Source: Beroe forskalii
Lineage: Eukaryota > Ctenophora > Nuda > Beroida > Beroidae
DNA: 64,000 nucleotides
Direction: 5' to 3'
Assembly: GCA_011033025.1 (NCBI GenBank)
Contig: WFMF01000316.1
Coordinates: 124,001 to 188,000 of the forward strand
The stretch's first letter is position 1. Every line of letters begins with the position of its first letter. The translations under genes and the position numbers were made by a program. Below are positions 1 to 10,956 of this stretch, one piece after another. Under the pieces are notes generated by a model. The model was not told the DNA's origin. It did no database searches and saw only the letters and a program-made list of their open reading frames with translations.

Positions 1-1100
1 AAAAATCAATATTTCGCCCATAACTCTCTTCCTGGCCATTCCAGGGCATATGTTTATTAACATGTATGTAAAGATGATACGACTTATTAGCGCCAAAAAT
101 ACGAAAATCGCCTCTGCTATATCCAGCGGTTGCCCAAAAATCAGTTCTTCGCCCACAACTCTCTTCCTGAGCATTATAGGGCATATCTGTATTGACAATT
201 GTCTAGAAACATGACTATTGCGCTTCGTTTGCGCCCAAAACGAAGTCTCTACGACCTTCCTGAGCCAAGTTATGAAAAATCAAGCCTGCGCATAACCTTA
301 AGAAAAAGGGCGTGGTCAATATCGACTTGTCGCCATCTAGATCAGATGTCGTAACCGAGCTAATTCGATTCTACATGGTCTAAAGGCCTAGCAACCGTCG
401 ATAAATCGCTTCAAACACAGGTTACTAACGGATTTTCGAAAATCACCGAAAATTTGCTTCGTGTGTGGCTTAATAAAACTGTTTTTCGGTCATAACTTTT
501 TCTCTGATTATTTAAGGGCATATGTTTATTAACAAGTCGTATATAAACACGGCCATTGTGCTTCGTTTGCGCCCAAAACGAAGTCTCTACGACCTTCCTG
601 AGCCAAGTTATGAAAAATCAAGCCTGCGCATAACCTTAAGAAAAAGGGCGTGGTCAATATTGACTTGTCGCCATCTAGATCAGATGTCGTGACCGAGCTA
701 ATTCGATTCTACATGGTCCAAAGGCCTAGCAACCGTCGATAAATCGCTTCAAACACAGGTTACTAACGGATTTTCGAAAATCACCGAAAATTTGCTTTGC
801 GTATGGCTTAAAACTGTTTTCGGTCATAACTTTTCTCTGATCATTTTAGGGCGTATGTTTATTAACAAGTCGTATATAAACACGGCCATTGCGCTTCGTT
901 TGCGCCCAAAACGAAGTCTCTACGACCTTCCTGAGCCAAGTTATGAAAAATCAAGACTGCGCGTTACCTCAAAAAAGGGCGTGGTCAATATCGACTTGTC
1001 GCCATCGAGATCAGATGTCGTGACCGAGCTAATTCGATTCTACATGGTCTAAATGCCTAATAACCGTCGAGAAATTGCTTTTAACACGGGTTGCTAACGG
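1..1100. repeat. Tandem repeat, ~340-bp unit
   Basis: About three direct copies of a ~340-bp unit. The phrase GGATTTTCGAAAATCACCG recurs at 430 and 768, and the phrase CTACGACCTTCCTGAGCCAAG-like recurs in each unit. Short open frames run through the units, but they follow the repeat and match no protein I recognise. Related sequence lies in the opposite orientation at about 57.1-57.6 kb, and the first bases of the window resemble the bases just before the assembly gap at 58.7 kb. Confidence 0.85.
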
Positions 1101-1500
1101 ATGGCATTTTTTGGACATTTCGTCTTGGACTATTAGGCAGTATTAGATTATGAAGCAAGAAGAATTTCTCGCTAACCTGCCGAATGCACCGTAAGTGTTG
1201 ACGAGTCGGAACGATTCAAAAGAGGTGTTCATCTGTTGGTTCGGAGAAAGAAGGTTTTGAACCACTGGTATGCTGAGGAATGCGAGGAACATCCCAATCA
1301 TACCGTTGAGAACTGCTCTCTGATATCTGACTGGGCAGTTAGTTAAGAGATAATCATGGGTATTTGGTCAAAGGTGCTAGAGATAAACTTCCACTTCAAC
1401 GCAAAAATCGTTGAATACTTCAAATCTCAAAAGGATCAACCATGAAGTCCTTAATCTAGCAGAAATTAGAATACTGACGTCCGACAATCTGCCCATGACA

Positions 1501-1520
1501 ACACACACACACACACACAC
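1501..1520. repeat. (CA)n microsatellite
   Basis: Ten CA dinucleotides on plus. Read on minus it is (GT)n and directly follows the end of LMF1-like exon 8 at 1521, so the 5' splice donor of that intron lies inside the microsatellite. Confidence 0.9.
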
Positions 1521-4191
1521 CTGGTCTATGATGGTTTCTGTCAGCCAGTTTCTCAGCAACTGGCACACATTTCAGAGTCTTGAGGGAGAACAATGGAGAC
1601 AAGTGCTCGTCATCAAAGCAGAAAATAGCAGGCAACATTGTCAACCAGTTGAGGAAGGAGAAATTACCAGATACTATGATAACCGTCTGAAAATAATGAA
1701 CTTAATTATAAGATATGCAGTTAATAAAGAACTGGGACAATAATCAGGTCCCAAGTTCTTTGCCAGCCTCAGGCTTCAGTCCTGGGTCCACACAGGAAAC
1801 GGTCCTTTCTATAAGGACACAGCTGTCAGAGGTTAAACCCCTTCACTTTGTGATGTCACTAAGTGAAAGAAACGACGAGGTTATTTAAAAGTTAACGTGT
1901 GATATTTGGGTATTACCTGGAATAGTATCTGGACGACGCCTCCCATAGCAACAGCTGATCTCCAAGGGAGGAGCAGTAACCATGGCATCACTAGCTCCAC
2001 CACGTGATTTGACATGGTCTCAAACATGTGCCACTGCAATGAAAACAATGGTATTTCCTAAATCAACCTACGTCCTACATTCATAACTTGGGGATTAGAA
2101 TTATAACTTTAACTTATTAAAATTCTCATAATCATCAATAAACTCCCCTCGGATTCGAACACAATATCTGCATCGACATTGCAATCCTCCTCACTCCTTA
2201 TAATATCACAGTTCATTACCTCCTGTGGGGCGTGGTGCATGAACCAGCTAATAGGGTTAGGTACAGGCTGTGTTTCGTAGTGGTAGTTCATGCACGTTAG
2301 GTCCCTCCAACACTTGTCTCCCCGAATCTGGTGGACATCAATAATCAATAATCGGAGATTTAGTTCGATGTCTAGACACATATTTAACTGTGATATTTTA
2401 CACCTATATATCAAGACGCACATTCGATATTTTATTACTCAACCAGAGCCCTCTTTTGAACGTTCCACTCCGTAAGCATCTGGTTGGATGAAGATATTTT
2501 ACTTTTACGTTTTTGCTTGGTAATTAATCAAAAGTTAGCACCGCGCCGTACCATCAGAACGGAAGAGCATGATACGCCGCGCAACACCTGGGTGTTGCGC
2601 GGTAATAACTACACTTAATGCGCGGCATGCACTAGGGGTAATAACTACACTTAATCATGATGCGCGGCATGAAGTAGACGGTAATAACTACACCTTGATG
2701 AGTCCAGCTCCTATCATTATCCTGAAGAGGAGCCATCTGTACCCGTAGATACAGATCCGAGAGGTAGGGGTGTTGAAGGGCAAGCTCTGCACACTCAACA
2801 CCGGAACCAGCCAGATCGCCAGAAACCCCGTTTCTAACAGCTGGGATTCCCAACCTGCAGAATTTTACAGAATTTTATATCCTAATTTTGTGAAAAAGAG
2901 TCACTGCCAGAAGTGTATCATTGTCTATGCTGGATACTGTGAGAAAACAACTGTAATTTAAGCCTGGGACTAATCTATGTTGCTATCAGGGAGTCCACCT
3001 CACAGAATGAGGAGCAGAAACTGTGGAATGCTTACCGAATGAGTACCACCTTTGTCCCACATTAACGATTGAGTGGTAAAGTATCCACAGAACACTCATA
3101 ATCACCATGTTAGCGGAGCCCTGCAATAACACGGCTACACTGACTGCTAGACCTGCGACATAAATTATTATGACATTGAATTTGACAGCAAAGGTTTCGC
3201 GGCATTTGTTGCAGAACCCGTTATTTCACGTGCGATGGGGGGAACAAATGCAGTGAATACTATAAATAAGGTAGAACGATAGTCGTTAATTATGGCATGA
3301 TGCATTGATGCAAATTACCCGGAAATGAAAAGCGTTTCTAGCCACTCTAACGCTTATATGGAATGCTGACGTCATGAGTTTTAAATATTAATTTCTACAT
3401 TTCACACCTGATGTGCTGATGAGAGCAAGTGCTGTGTCAGTGTGCTTCTCAACAACAAACCAGAACAAAGTGGGCACTGCCATGAAACTCCTGGTCGTCA
3501 CCTCTTCGGCTTTGTAACGAAGAGTAATATTTTAGAGATTCCTTTTCATTAAATGTTGCATGATGTGTCATCAAAACATGCAGCTCTATCAGGTATTCCC
3601 ATATTTGAAGAAAAACCATAACGAGCGTGTGGCGTGAAGTTTGAAAAACGAACCTTGATAAAACTGCTTGTTATTGACATTGTTTAGATAATCTTGATAT
3701 TTAGTAATAATAGCGTAATACGTTGTTGGTTCAAACTTGAGGTTGAAGTGGTTTCGGAGTTGCTCCATATACGCTGGAATTGGTAGGATGCCATTGGATC
3801 CAATGAGTGCTTTATTCTGAAAGAGGGATACAGCAAATCCAATACCTGCAATGGTAGGATGTTAATAATTGCTATAAATAGTACTGATGCGTTTCACATA
3901 GTAGAGATAAAGAAAGTGAAGAATGCAGTGAAGAACGCCACAGAGAAATGTACCAGTAGGTCAGTAGCAAGCTTTTACAAAATGGTCCATCAATCATGAA
4001 TTTGGTGTCGAAAATTCATGATCGGTGGGCTGTGCAGCCACATTGCCAACACAGTCCGCAGCCTTGAACCAAATACCAGAGTACTCACAGTAAATAAAGG
4101 CGAGAGAGCGCAGAAAAACTATCCGTGTCAACCAGAAGCCTCTTAATTCAGTTCTGTTTATGAAATCTTGTTTGTCATCTTTCTTGCTCAT
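1521..4191 (-). CDS. LMF1: Lipase maturation factor 1-like, exons 1-8 (3' end missing)
   Basis: ER multipass membrane protein of the family needed for folding of secreted lipases. Eight exons can be joined in frame on minus: 4191-4089, 3845-3737, 3490-3408, 3152-3036, 2854-2694, 2327-2220, 2033-1917 and 1686-1521. Family landmarks occur in order: FWLTRIVFLRSLAFIY, QNKALIGSNGILP, SANMVIMSVLW, NVGQRWYSFG, WESQLLETGFLAIW, RGDKCWRDLTCMNYHYETQP, FETMSNHVVEL and SGNFSFLNWLTMLPAIFCFDD. Junction phases agree at every exon. The start is ATG at 4191. The N-terminus is shorter than the human protein. Exon 2 ends at a weak donor (GTTTGA), where the second copy of the locus has GTATGT. The C-terminal half of the family was not found below 1521; it is either beyond the window or replaced by repeat. 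A partial second copy lies at 58.85-62.0 kb. Confidence 0.88.
2570..2697. repeat. Short palindrome and tandem repeat in an LMF1-like intron
   Basis: A perfect palindrome of about 26 bp (CGCGCAACACC and its complement) at about 2577-2602 is followed by three imperfect copies of a phrase containing GGTAATAACTACAC and GCGCGGCAT. It lies in the intron between exons 5 and 6 of the LMF1-like gene. Confidence 0.75.
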
Positions 4192-5204
4192 CCTCAATAC
4201 AGTTTTAAATTAGATATCCATGCAAATTGGAGATTTCATTTCGTTATAATGAGATTTAGATTAGAGTAATACTTATTATAGCGCATATCAATTTTAAGAA
4301 TGGTCAAGAGAAGACTATCCCAAATGTTCACTGTCTCACTAGTTAAAAGAATTGAAATTGCTGCTAAAAGATAAATTTCTGTGATTTAAGATTTAAAATG
4401 AAATAGTCAACAGTACCCACAGTAGTATTCAATTTAACCGATTAAACAGGAATGGTTATTTCTTTGGCTAAGCATGCCAGTATTGCATGATTTGATAATA
4501 TAAAGCAGTAAAACTCAGAGTTAAATTTGATATATAATTTCTTATTAAATGATTTGAAAGTTAAAATACGACATATTTATTAAATTTACTATATGAAAGG
4601 ATACATCTGAAATCGTCACGATTTTTAACATGTTTTATAAAAGAGGACATTCCCAATACATGAATACATACGAGTCACAAAACACCTTATAAACAAGAGC
4701 AATCGAGTTCGGAATGGGCGATTTTTCTGAAATGAGAGGTCGAGAATCTAACCATAAAGTCGTTGAAAAACATTGGATATATATGATCAGCATTTCTTCT
4801 AAAACATCAACTCATTCAAACCAAATGATATAACTCTAAAAGTTCGAGTAACTCAAAATTTAAGCAATTAAACATTTAACCAGCATTTAACACGGAAGAT
4901 TTAGGTAAATGACAGATTTATGAAATCGAAACATGACCGAATTTGAAAATTAAGAATCAAATCCAATAAAACGAATGATACATCGCAGCTTCAGTGCTTT
5001 ACTTGGTCTCATGATTCTATACTCACACAGGAGTATAGACTCTAGGATTGACGAAATTAGAACTCGTGATAAGATAATTTAAATTGAGTATTTACATAAT
5101 TTTATTATTCACAGATTTAAAGTATAAACTGTAACCTTGATAATATACCTCTTTAATAATACTTCACCCTTTAGTAGATCACGAAGTTATCGTAATCAAT
5201 AATG

Positions 5205-5516
5205 TACGATTAACAAACGAATGGGAGTGTGATATCGAAAATTATCACACGAGGCGTCAGCCGAGTTTGACAATTTTCGATATCACACGATCCATGAGTT
5301 TGTTAATTGTATTATTACCCGACAAAACAGTACTCCCCACCACTCGGGTCTGACGACCCTCGTCTGAATTCAACGTTTTTATAGATTTTCGAGTGCTCCT
5401 TCATAAAATCAACAATTTATTTAACGATATTCTGCCACTGTTCAGTATAGTCCTATAAAGGAGTGATATATCGATAATTATCACACTGGAGTTTGAGCCA
5501 CGGGAGGGTAATAATG
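5205..5516. mobile_element. 312-bp insertion with 7-bp target duplication
   Basis: The heptamer AATAATG flanks the insert (5198-5204 and 5510-5516). The second copy of the locus has an uninterrupted AAAAATG site near 62,994-63,001. Inside is a large palindrome around 5228-5330 built on GTGTGATATCGAAAATTATC. Coding capacity is absent, so it looks like a non-autonomous foldback-type element. Confidence 0.7.
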
Positions 5517-5906
5517 ATCTTTAAAAAATTAATTTTAATACCTTATACAGGAAATTTAATAGAAAAATTTGATGTGTTAACAATCAAACATTTGTAATCA
5601 ACATTGCATTAGGCCTACATAAAATTTTGCTTCTTCATTTATGTATACAAGTGACTCTTGCAATTCGCAAACGGCACCTCGAACTTTAATAAACTTCTAA
5701 ACATAACCATAATTTAAATTCGGGACCTTAAAAGCTTTAGAGTTCAGTCATCTCCCCTGGTACAACATCAGATTTTCAAGGAGAATTGCAGTGCATCTCA
5801 AAGTCAGATGTCTTTCACATTATCTTGTCTTCTTTGAAATAAGAGTGGGTTTGACCATTCTGTGTTTCTAAAACCAGATTTTAACAGAACGCACATTGCT
5901 TGAAAA

Positions 5907-5941
5907 AAAGCCCTTCTTAGTATTGTCCGCTAAGAAGGGCT
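5907..5941. repeat. Short hairpin
   Basis: Inverted arms AAGCCCTTCTTAG and CTAAGAAGGGCTT separated by about 10 bases. In the second copy of the locus (near 63,397) the right arm is lost, so the stem is not conserved. Confidence 0.7.
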
Positions 5942-6595
5942 TATGGTATAAGCCTCATTGATCTTTTGCCTCTACTGAACTCTTTCCTTTTCCTCCCTCT
6001 TCCCTCTAAACTGTGTTGCTCAGGAATCCGGAGTCCTGGGTGGCCCAGCCCTGCAGTTGTAAGCTGTGAGGGGTACGTGGGCCGAAACCCCTCCGTTTCC
6101 CTTTGTCACCTGCTGATGGGACACCGACATCGCAGATGGCAGGGAGACCTTACAACTGTAGGGTAACCGCTGATGATTCACAGTTTAGTCTCTTCCGCCT
6201 CTTATGTCAATCCTTGAATTAGAAAATCGATGTACAGTATTTTGTTATGTTTGTAGTATACCCATACACCTCTATAGATAAGACATTGGACTGGGCAGTA
6301 TCATGACCTCATCGTAGCACTAGTGCACTAAGTCCCATCTGTAAATCTCTCTTTCAATGAAAATGGGTACGTAACTCCTATCTATCAAGGGGGTTTGGTT
6401 AAGACCCCAATTAGTCGGTAAATACCGAGGTATGTAGTAGAGTAGTACATGTTCTAACCGGTATACCCGGTATATACTCCGGTGCGTACCGCTGTAGATT
6501 GCCAGTAGATGCTGACTATAGGAACCGAAGTACGTCAAAGTACGTACCCCGGTACGTACCGATATTAGTTGGGGTCTAGAGCACCCCCGAGCATG

Positions 6596-9500
6596 TTATG
6601 TACCGATCTGTTCGCCCTCACTCCGGCCCCCCTCCTCCTCTGACGCAGTCCCCTCGTCGTCCTGGATCTTGTTGGAAATGTAGACCAAGTGTTTACTGGG
6701 AGTCATGATGACCGTAACCTCGTGGAAGGGCGTGTTTATGACAATGTTATTGTAGTCCTGGAAGTTCTGCAGTCGGAAGAGCAGACAGCAGTAGACCAGG
6801 GCTGCAAACTGCAGGAGCTCGTCCAGAACGAGACGCACCCACCCGTTATATCTGACGGGGAGAGGTGGTGAGGATGAGTTCTGTAGAGTTCTATATGCCA
6901 ATTTGAAGTGATTATCTCACCCGTCTTTACTATTAATAGTGAGTGAAAAGACTCAAAGGACATCCGAAGATAAACTTATAAAAGCTGCAATGCTCAGTTT
7001 AACGGAAGGGCATTGGGAATAGAACTAAAGATACAGTTTAGTAAGAGCATAAATTATAGAAACTGCGAAAGGCCCGAATTAAGTAAAAGTGATCGTGAAC
7101 AAATATTTTGTGCCTGCTTCATACTTATAACAAAAGAAATGAAGCTATGGAATGTACTACTATATAGATACAAGGAAGGCCGATGATGAGGCCCTGAAGG
7201 AAGTTGAACATTCTCAGCTTCTTGTTCAATCGCTTCTTTAATGTTTTCTGAAAATAATTTCGAAAATTAATGCTTAAAAAATACACTCTACTATTCTATA
7301 ATCAACATATTGAGTATCTGATTGTCGCATGATTTATTCACATTTTTAGATGTTAAAGTTACAGTAATTCAGGAAAGTTAAATGTGTAAATTGTGAATTA
7401 CCGTTGATCTTAATTAATCTACCGTTGGTCTCAATTAATCATTTAATATCGTGTAAAATGAAACGTGTCCCTTGAAATGCCGGGAACTAAACAACCACTA
7501 ACTTCTGACTTATAGGTCAGCCCATGGTTTTCGATGAACTGATCACTGGAAGTAATGTTCTTCTTAATCGTACTAATCGATATTGTCGTACATTTGAAAG
7601 CTATGTATATCATCATACTGGCGAATACGATAGCAAAACCCTGAAATTGGTTAACAGCTCAAGTTACATATGAAACAAAGCAAATTCATCCAGTGAGTCT
7701 ACAATCGTTTAATCAAGATTTCCAAGATGATCTCGGAAGTAATGGCAAGATCTCTCGTATCAGCTATAATAACTCAACCTCTTGAGTTGGCAAGATAATT
7801 TTATCGCACCTGGAAATACTTATGCACGTATTCGAAACACACGTCCATAAGGAAGAAAGCTGAGTCCAGCAAAACGTAGTATTTGAGTAGTCGGGGACTT
7901 TCCCAAATGATACACCACCCCTCGGCCGCCAACATGAGTAACATCAGGACCAGGGTTTCAAAAGCCGTGTAACACAGCATGTACGGCATGTGCAGCCGCA
8001 TGGTTATTCGACCTGAGAGTGGATTGAGTGGTGAGAGCCGTATAATGGTTAATCGAGTTGAGATTGGTATAGAATCTGATTCGACATAAAGGTGGTGACT
8101 GGGGTGAATTGGTAATAGGAATGTTATTTTGATTCCTTCATTGGCATAAAGTTCGTTGGGTCGTCGACATACGGAATATGTATTGATTCAAATTTTCTGC
8201 TATACGGTGATAGACTTATAGATGCAATGATAAAGTCATGATCAAAAATATTACAGGGGACTCTAACGTAACTGATGATTGCTGGGATAAGCTCTCACAG
8301 CTCTCATCACGGGTATGCTGTAATTATACATCCTATATTTAGTGATTATGCAACCAACAGAACCAGCCACCAGGAATTCAATGATTATAATCAAGGCGCT
8401 TTTTATCAAAGGCGAGGAAGCCAAAAACAGGTTTTCGTTCAATGCCACGATCCGGACCAATAACATTATTATTGGTACGGTGGTCTGACTGAATTCTACA
8501 AAGCATTAATAAGAACGCGCGTGATTTCAACACAAAAGTCAGCGCGCGTTACGCATTACTCCACCGGCACCTGTTCCTGTCAGTAGATGTTCTAGCCCAA
8601 AATTGTCATGATTTTACAGGAGTTGTACCTATTGATCCTCGACAAAGCATGCGGCGCGTGCCGTAGGAAACGCAAAAAAGCTCCAACTATTTTCCAAGAA
8701 TATCTGCAAATGAGATCATGATACGGTAAAGGTTTCATCCAATCAAGCAGACGACTCGGCATGATCTATTACCCACTTCCCTCTGTGATAATTACGTCCT
8801 AAAACTTAGGATGTGATATCAAGCAGACATAATGTAAGCCACAAGGAGACAAAGAGGATACTTTAATTCACGGATTACTGGGAAATCCATGACAATAATG
8901 AAGAGGAACCCCCATGTAGATCATGACAATTCCATGACAATTCTGCTAGAACATCTACTCGTTCCTGTAGGTTAACTGGTAGCATAATCGCCATAATCAT
9001 GATAACCATTTTATAATGCCATTCTGAGTAGTTGAGGGTCAAAACGGTGCACACTATTGCAGGGAAATGGTGGGATATATAGGGAAAGTACAGAGCACTA
9101 ACTTTCATCGAGGATTTATGATATTGCAACTATATTGGACATTTGCCAAGAAAAATCCAGGTAACCTGTAATGTATGTAATACCTACAATACTATATAGC
9201 AAATGTGGGTGGGTAGGTCAGCGCTTTATTGAAACAATACCTTTCCTCATTCCACGGGTTTATTGCAACTATACATGTTACATACACCAGATAGCATTCC
9301 ATACATTCTATAGGGCAATATAAGTACGAGTACATCGAATCCGCGTATGTGGTTATTTTAAGAAATAAGAATGAGTGACGAGTGTATAACAGTTAAAGAG
9401 GAGAATGTCGTCGGTGTTATGGAATTATTAATGGCTAATTAATTGTTCCGGGAGCAGATAGCTGGCAGTTTGATGACATCAACTCACTACCTTACGCCTT

Positions 9501-10569
9501 GACAGTGACGTAATCGCTTAGTGTTTACAATAGTTCCGTATATGGATTCCCATAGCGTCGTCTGAAAAGATTCACTACTGCACGATGTGTATGACATCAG
9601 ATGGAGGGATAATTTGTGATTATATTTCTTCCAGCTACTTAAAAATCAAGGAATCCTGAACGTTGGATCACTTTAATAAGTTGATACAGGTGTCTGGGAT
9701 TAAGGCAATACAACGAATTTAACATCCACTCTTCCCATCGTATATTGTGTATATGTCCTAGCAAAGTTTGGAGCCAAATTAATATCAACAGAAATATTGT
9801 ATACACACACCAGTATCCTGTTAAGTCTAGGCAAATTATAGAATGTCGATACACTATACTGGGTATATATAATGTTGTACCTCAGTAGCTAAACGAGTCT
9901 AAAATATACAATGGTATCAGTTTCTGTAACACACTGCAGTTTATTCATAATTTCAAAATGTTTGTGCGGCTCTTCCTCTGAATTTCTGTCGGGATACTGT
10001 GAGAACAATTAGCGATATTTTTGAATGATTCTTGCAGGAAAATATCCCCCTTGCTGAGAGGAAGGTACAAAATTTGGATGATCCGATAATTAGTTAGGCC
10101 CTATATTAGCACATATTAACATGCTAAAAGCATAAATAAGAAATATTGCATAATTATCATAGCTCAAAGTATTATATTGATGACGACGGGGTTCGTCTAT
10201 TTTTCGAGCATTGCAGTGTTGCAGGTTACTAGTATTTTGCACATACCAGCCACAGGACATTTATTACATTTCAGCTATCTTGTTTGGGGTCCCGGGATTT
10301 GTTACATAATATATTTTGTAACATATTATAATATTTGTTATTATTAACTAATGATAAACAAAAACTGTATAATGTCTGCAGTAATATGAAGTAATATTAA
10401 TTCATCACATTCAACATAGGTTTTTGGGTGTTTGTAATAATGTAATAATGCCAACAGAGGATTCCCTACCTTTATTGTTACGTTGAGTCCAGTCGTTGAA
10501 GCCAAGACACAGGTGTATTAGCTTGATGAGAATTATCACGGTGAGAAGCTTCTGAAGCTTGTTGGAGAA
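6596..10569 (-). CDS. Multipass membrane protein, 3' exons (family uncertain)
   Basis: Seven exons on minus: 10569-10470, 9817-9672, 8942-8862, 8398 to about 8299, 8012-7810, 7640-7510 and 6851-6596 (stop TAA). Phases agree for exons 1-2-3 and 5-6-7. The joined protein has about eight hydrophobic segments, including GYWCVYTIFLLILIWLQTLL, FETLVLMLLMLAAEGWCII and VRLVLDELLQFAALVYCCLL, then an acidic tail (DDEGTASEEEGG). The GW motif after the fifth segment and the last segment resemble GPR107/GPR180-type seven-helix proteins, but the helix count and identity are too uncertain to name it. The third exon reads in frame only if one G of the run near 8910 is removed. The exon 4-5 junction does not fit in phase. 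The 5' end was not found; the foldback element begins 388 bp upstream. A second copy of the last exon lies at 63,714-63,969. Confidence 0.6.
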
Positions 10570-10956
10570 CTGAAACGGGTTCAATGGATATCAAAAACAA
10601 TAAATACATACTTACATATATCAAAAAATGTACTTCATTTGTTATTGGCCCTTATTCAACATGCCCTTAAGGACAAAAAGACTTTGAGATGTGGTCCGGT
10701 TATAAATAACGTATACAGGTATACGTAGATGAAATGAAATTTACACCATGATCGCAGGACGCAGGTATGTCAATTCGAAAATTTGTATCAATTAAATTGT
10801 TGTTCTCAGCTCTGACAAGTATCACTCATATAAACCAATTTTTCGAAGAGAGTCATATTTTAAATACTAGAAAAGTTTTCTTGTATGTTTATGAAATGAA
10901 CATAACGTTTATAGCTTCCAACTCTGCCTGTTTGATTTATAGTAAGGGATTGACCC
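10570..10956. other. Intergenic, no gene seen
   Basis: AT-rich sequence between the first readable exon of the minus-strand membrane-protein gene and the foldback element. I recognise nothing in it. Confidence 0.5.

Larger units (their letters stand above)
4192..6595. other. Intergenic between LMF1-like and membrane-protein genes
   Basis: No coding sequence recognised. It is AT-rich and largely conserved with 61,989-63,713. It contains one insertion absent from that copy (5205-5516) and a hairpin at about 5907-5941. As the region upstream of the minus-strand LMF1-like start, it should hold that promoter, but I see no defined motif. Confidence 0.6.

Noticed and set aside
792-1052. 86-codon open frame in the first repeat array
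   Set aside because: It is one repeat unit read through. The other units carry the same frame broken by indels, and no protein family is evident.
6596-10569. Firm naming of the membrane protein as GPR107 or GPR180
   Set aside because: Only the GW motif and last helix are suggestive, and about eight hydrophobic segments do not fit a seven-helix receptor cleanly.
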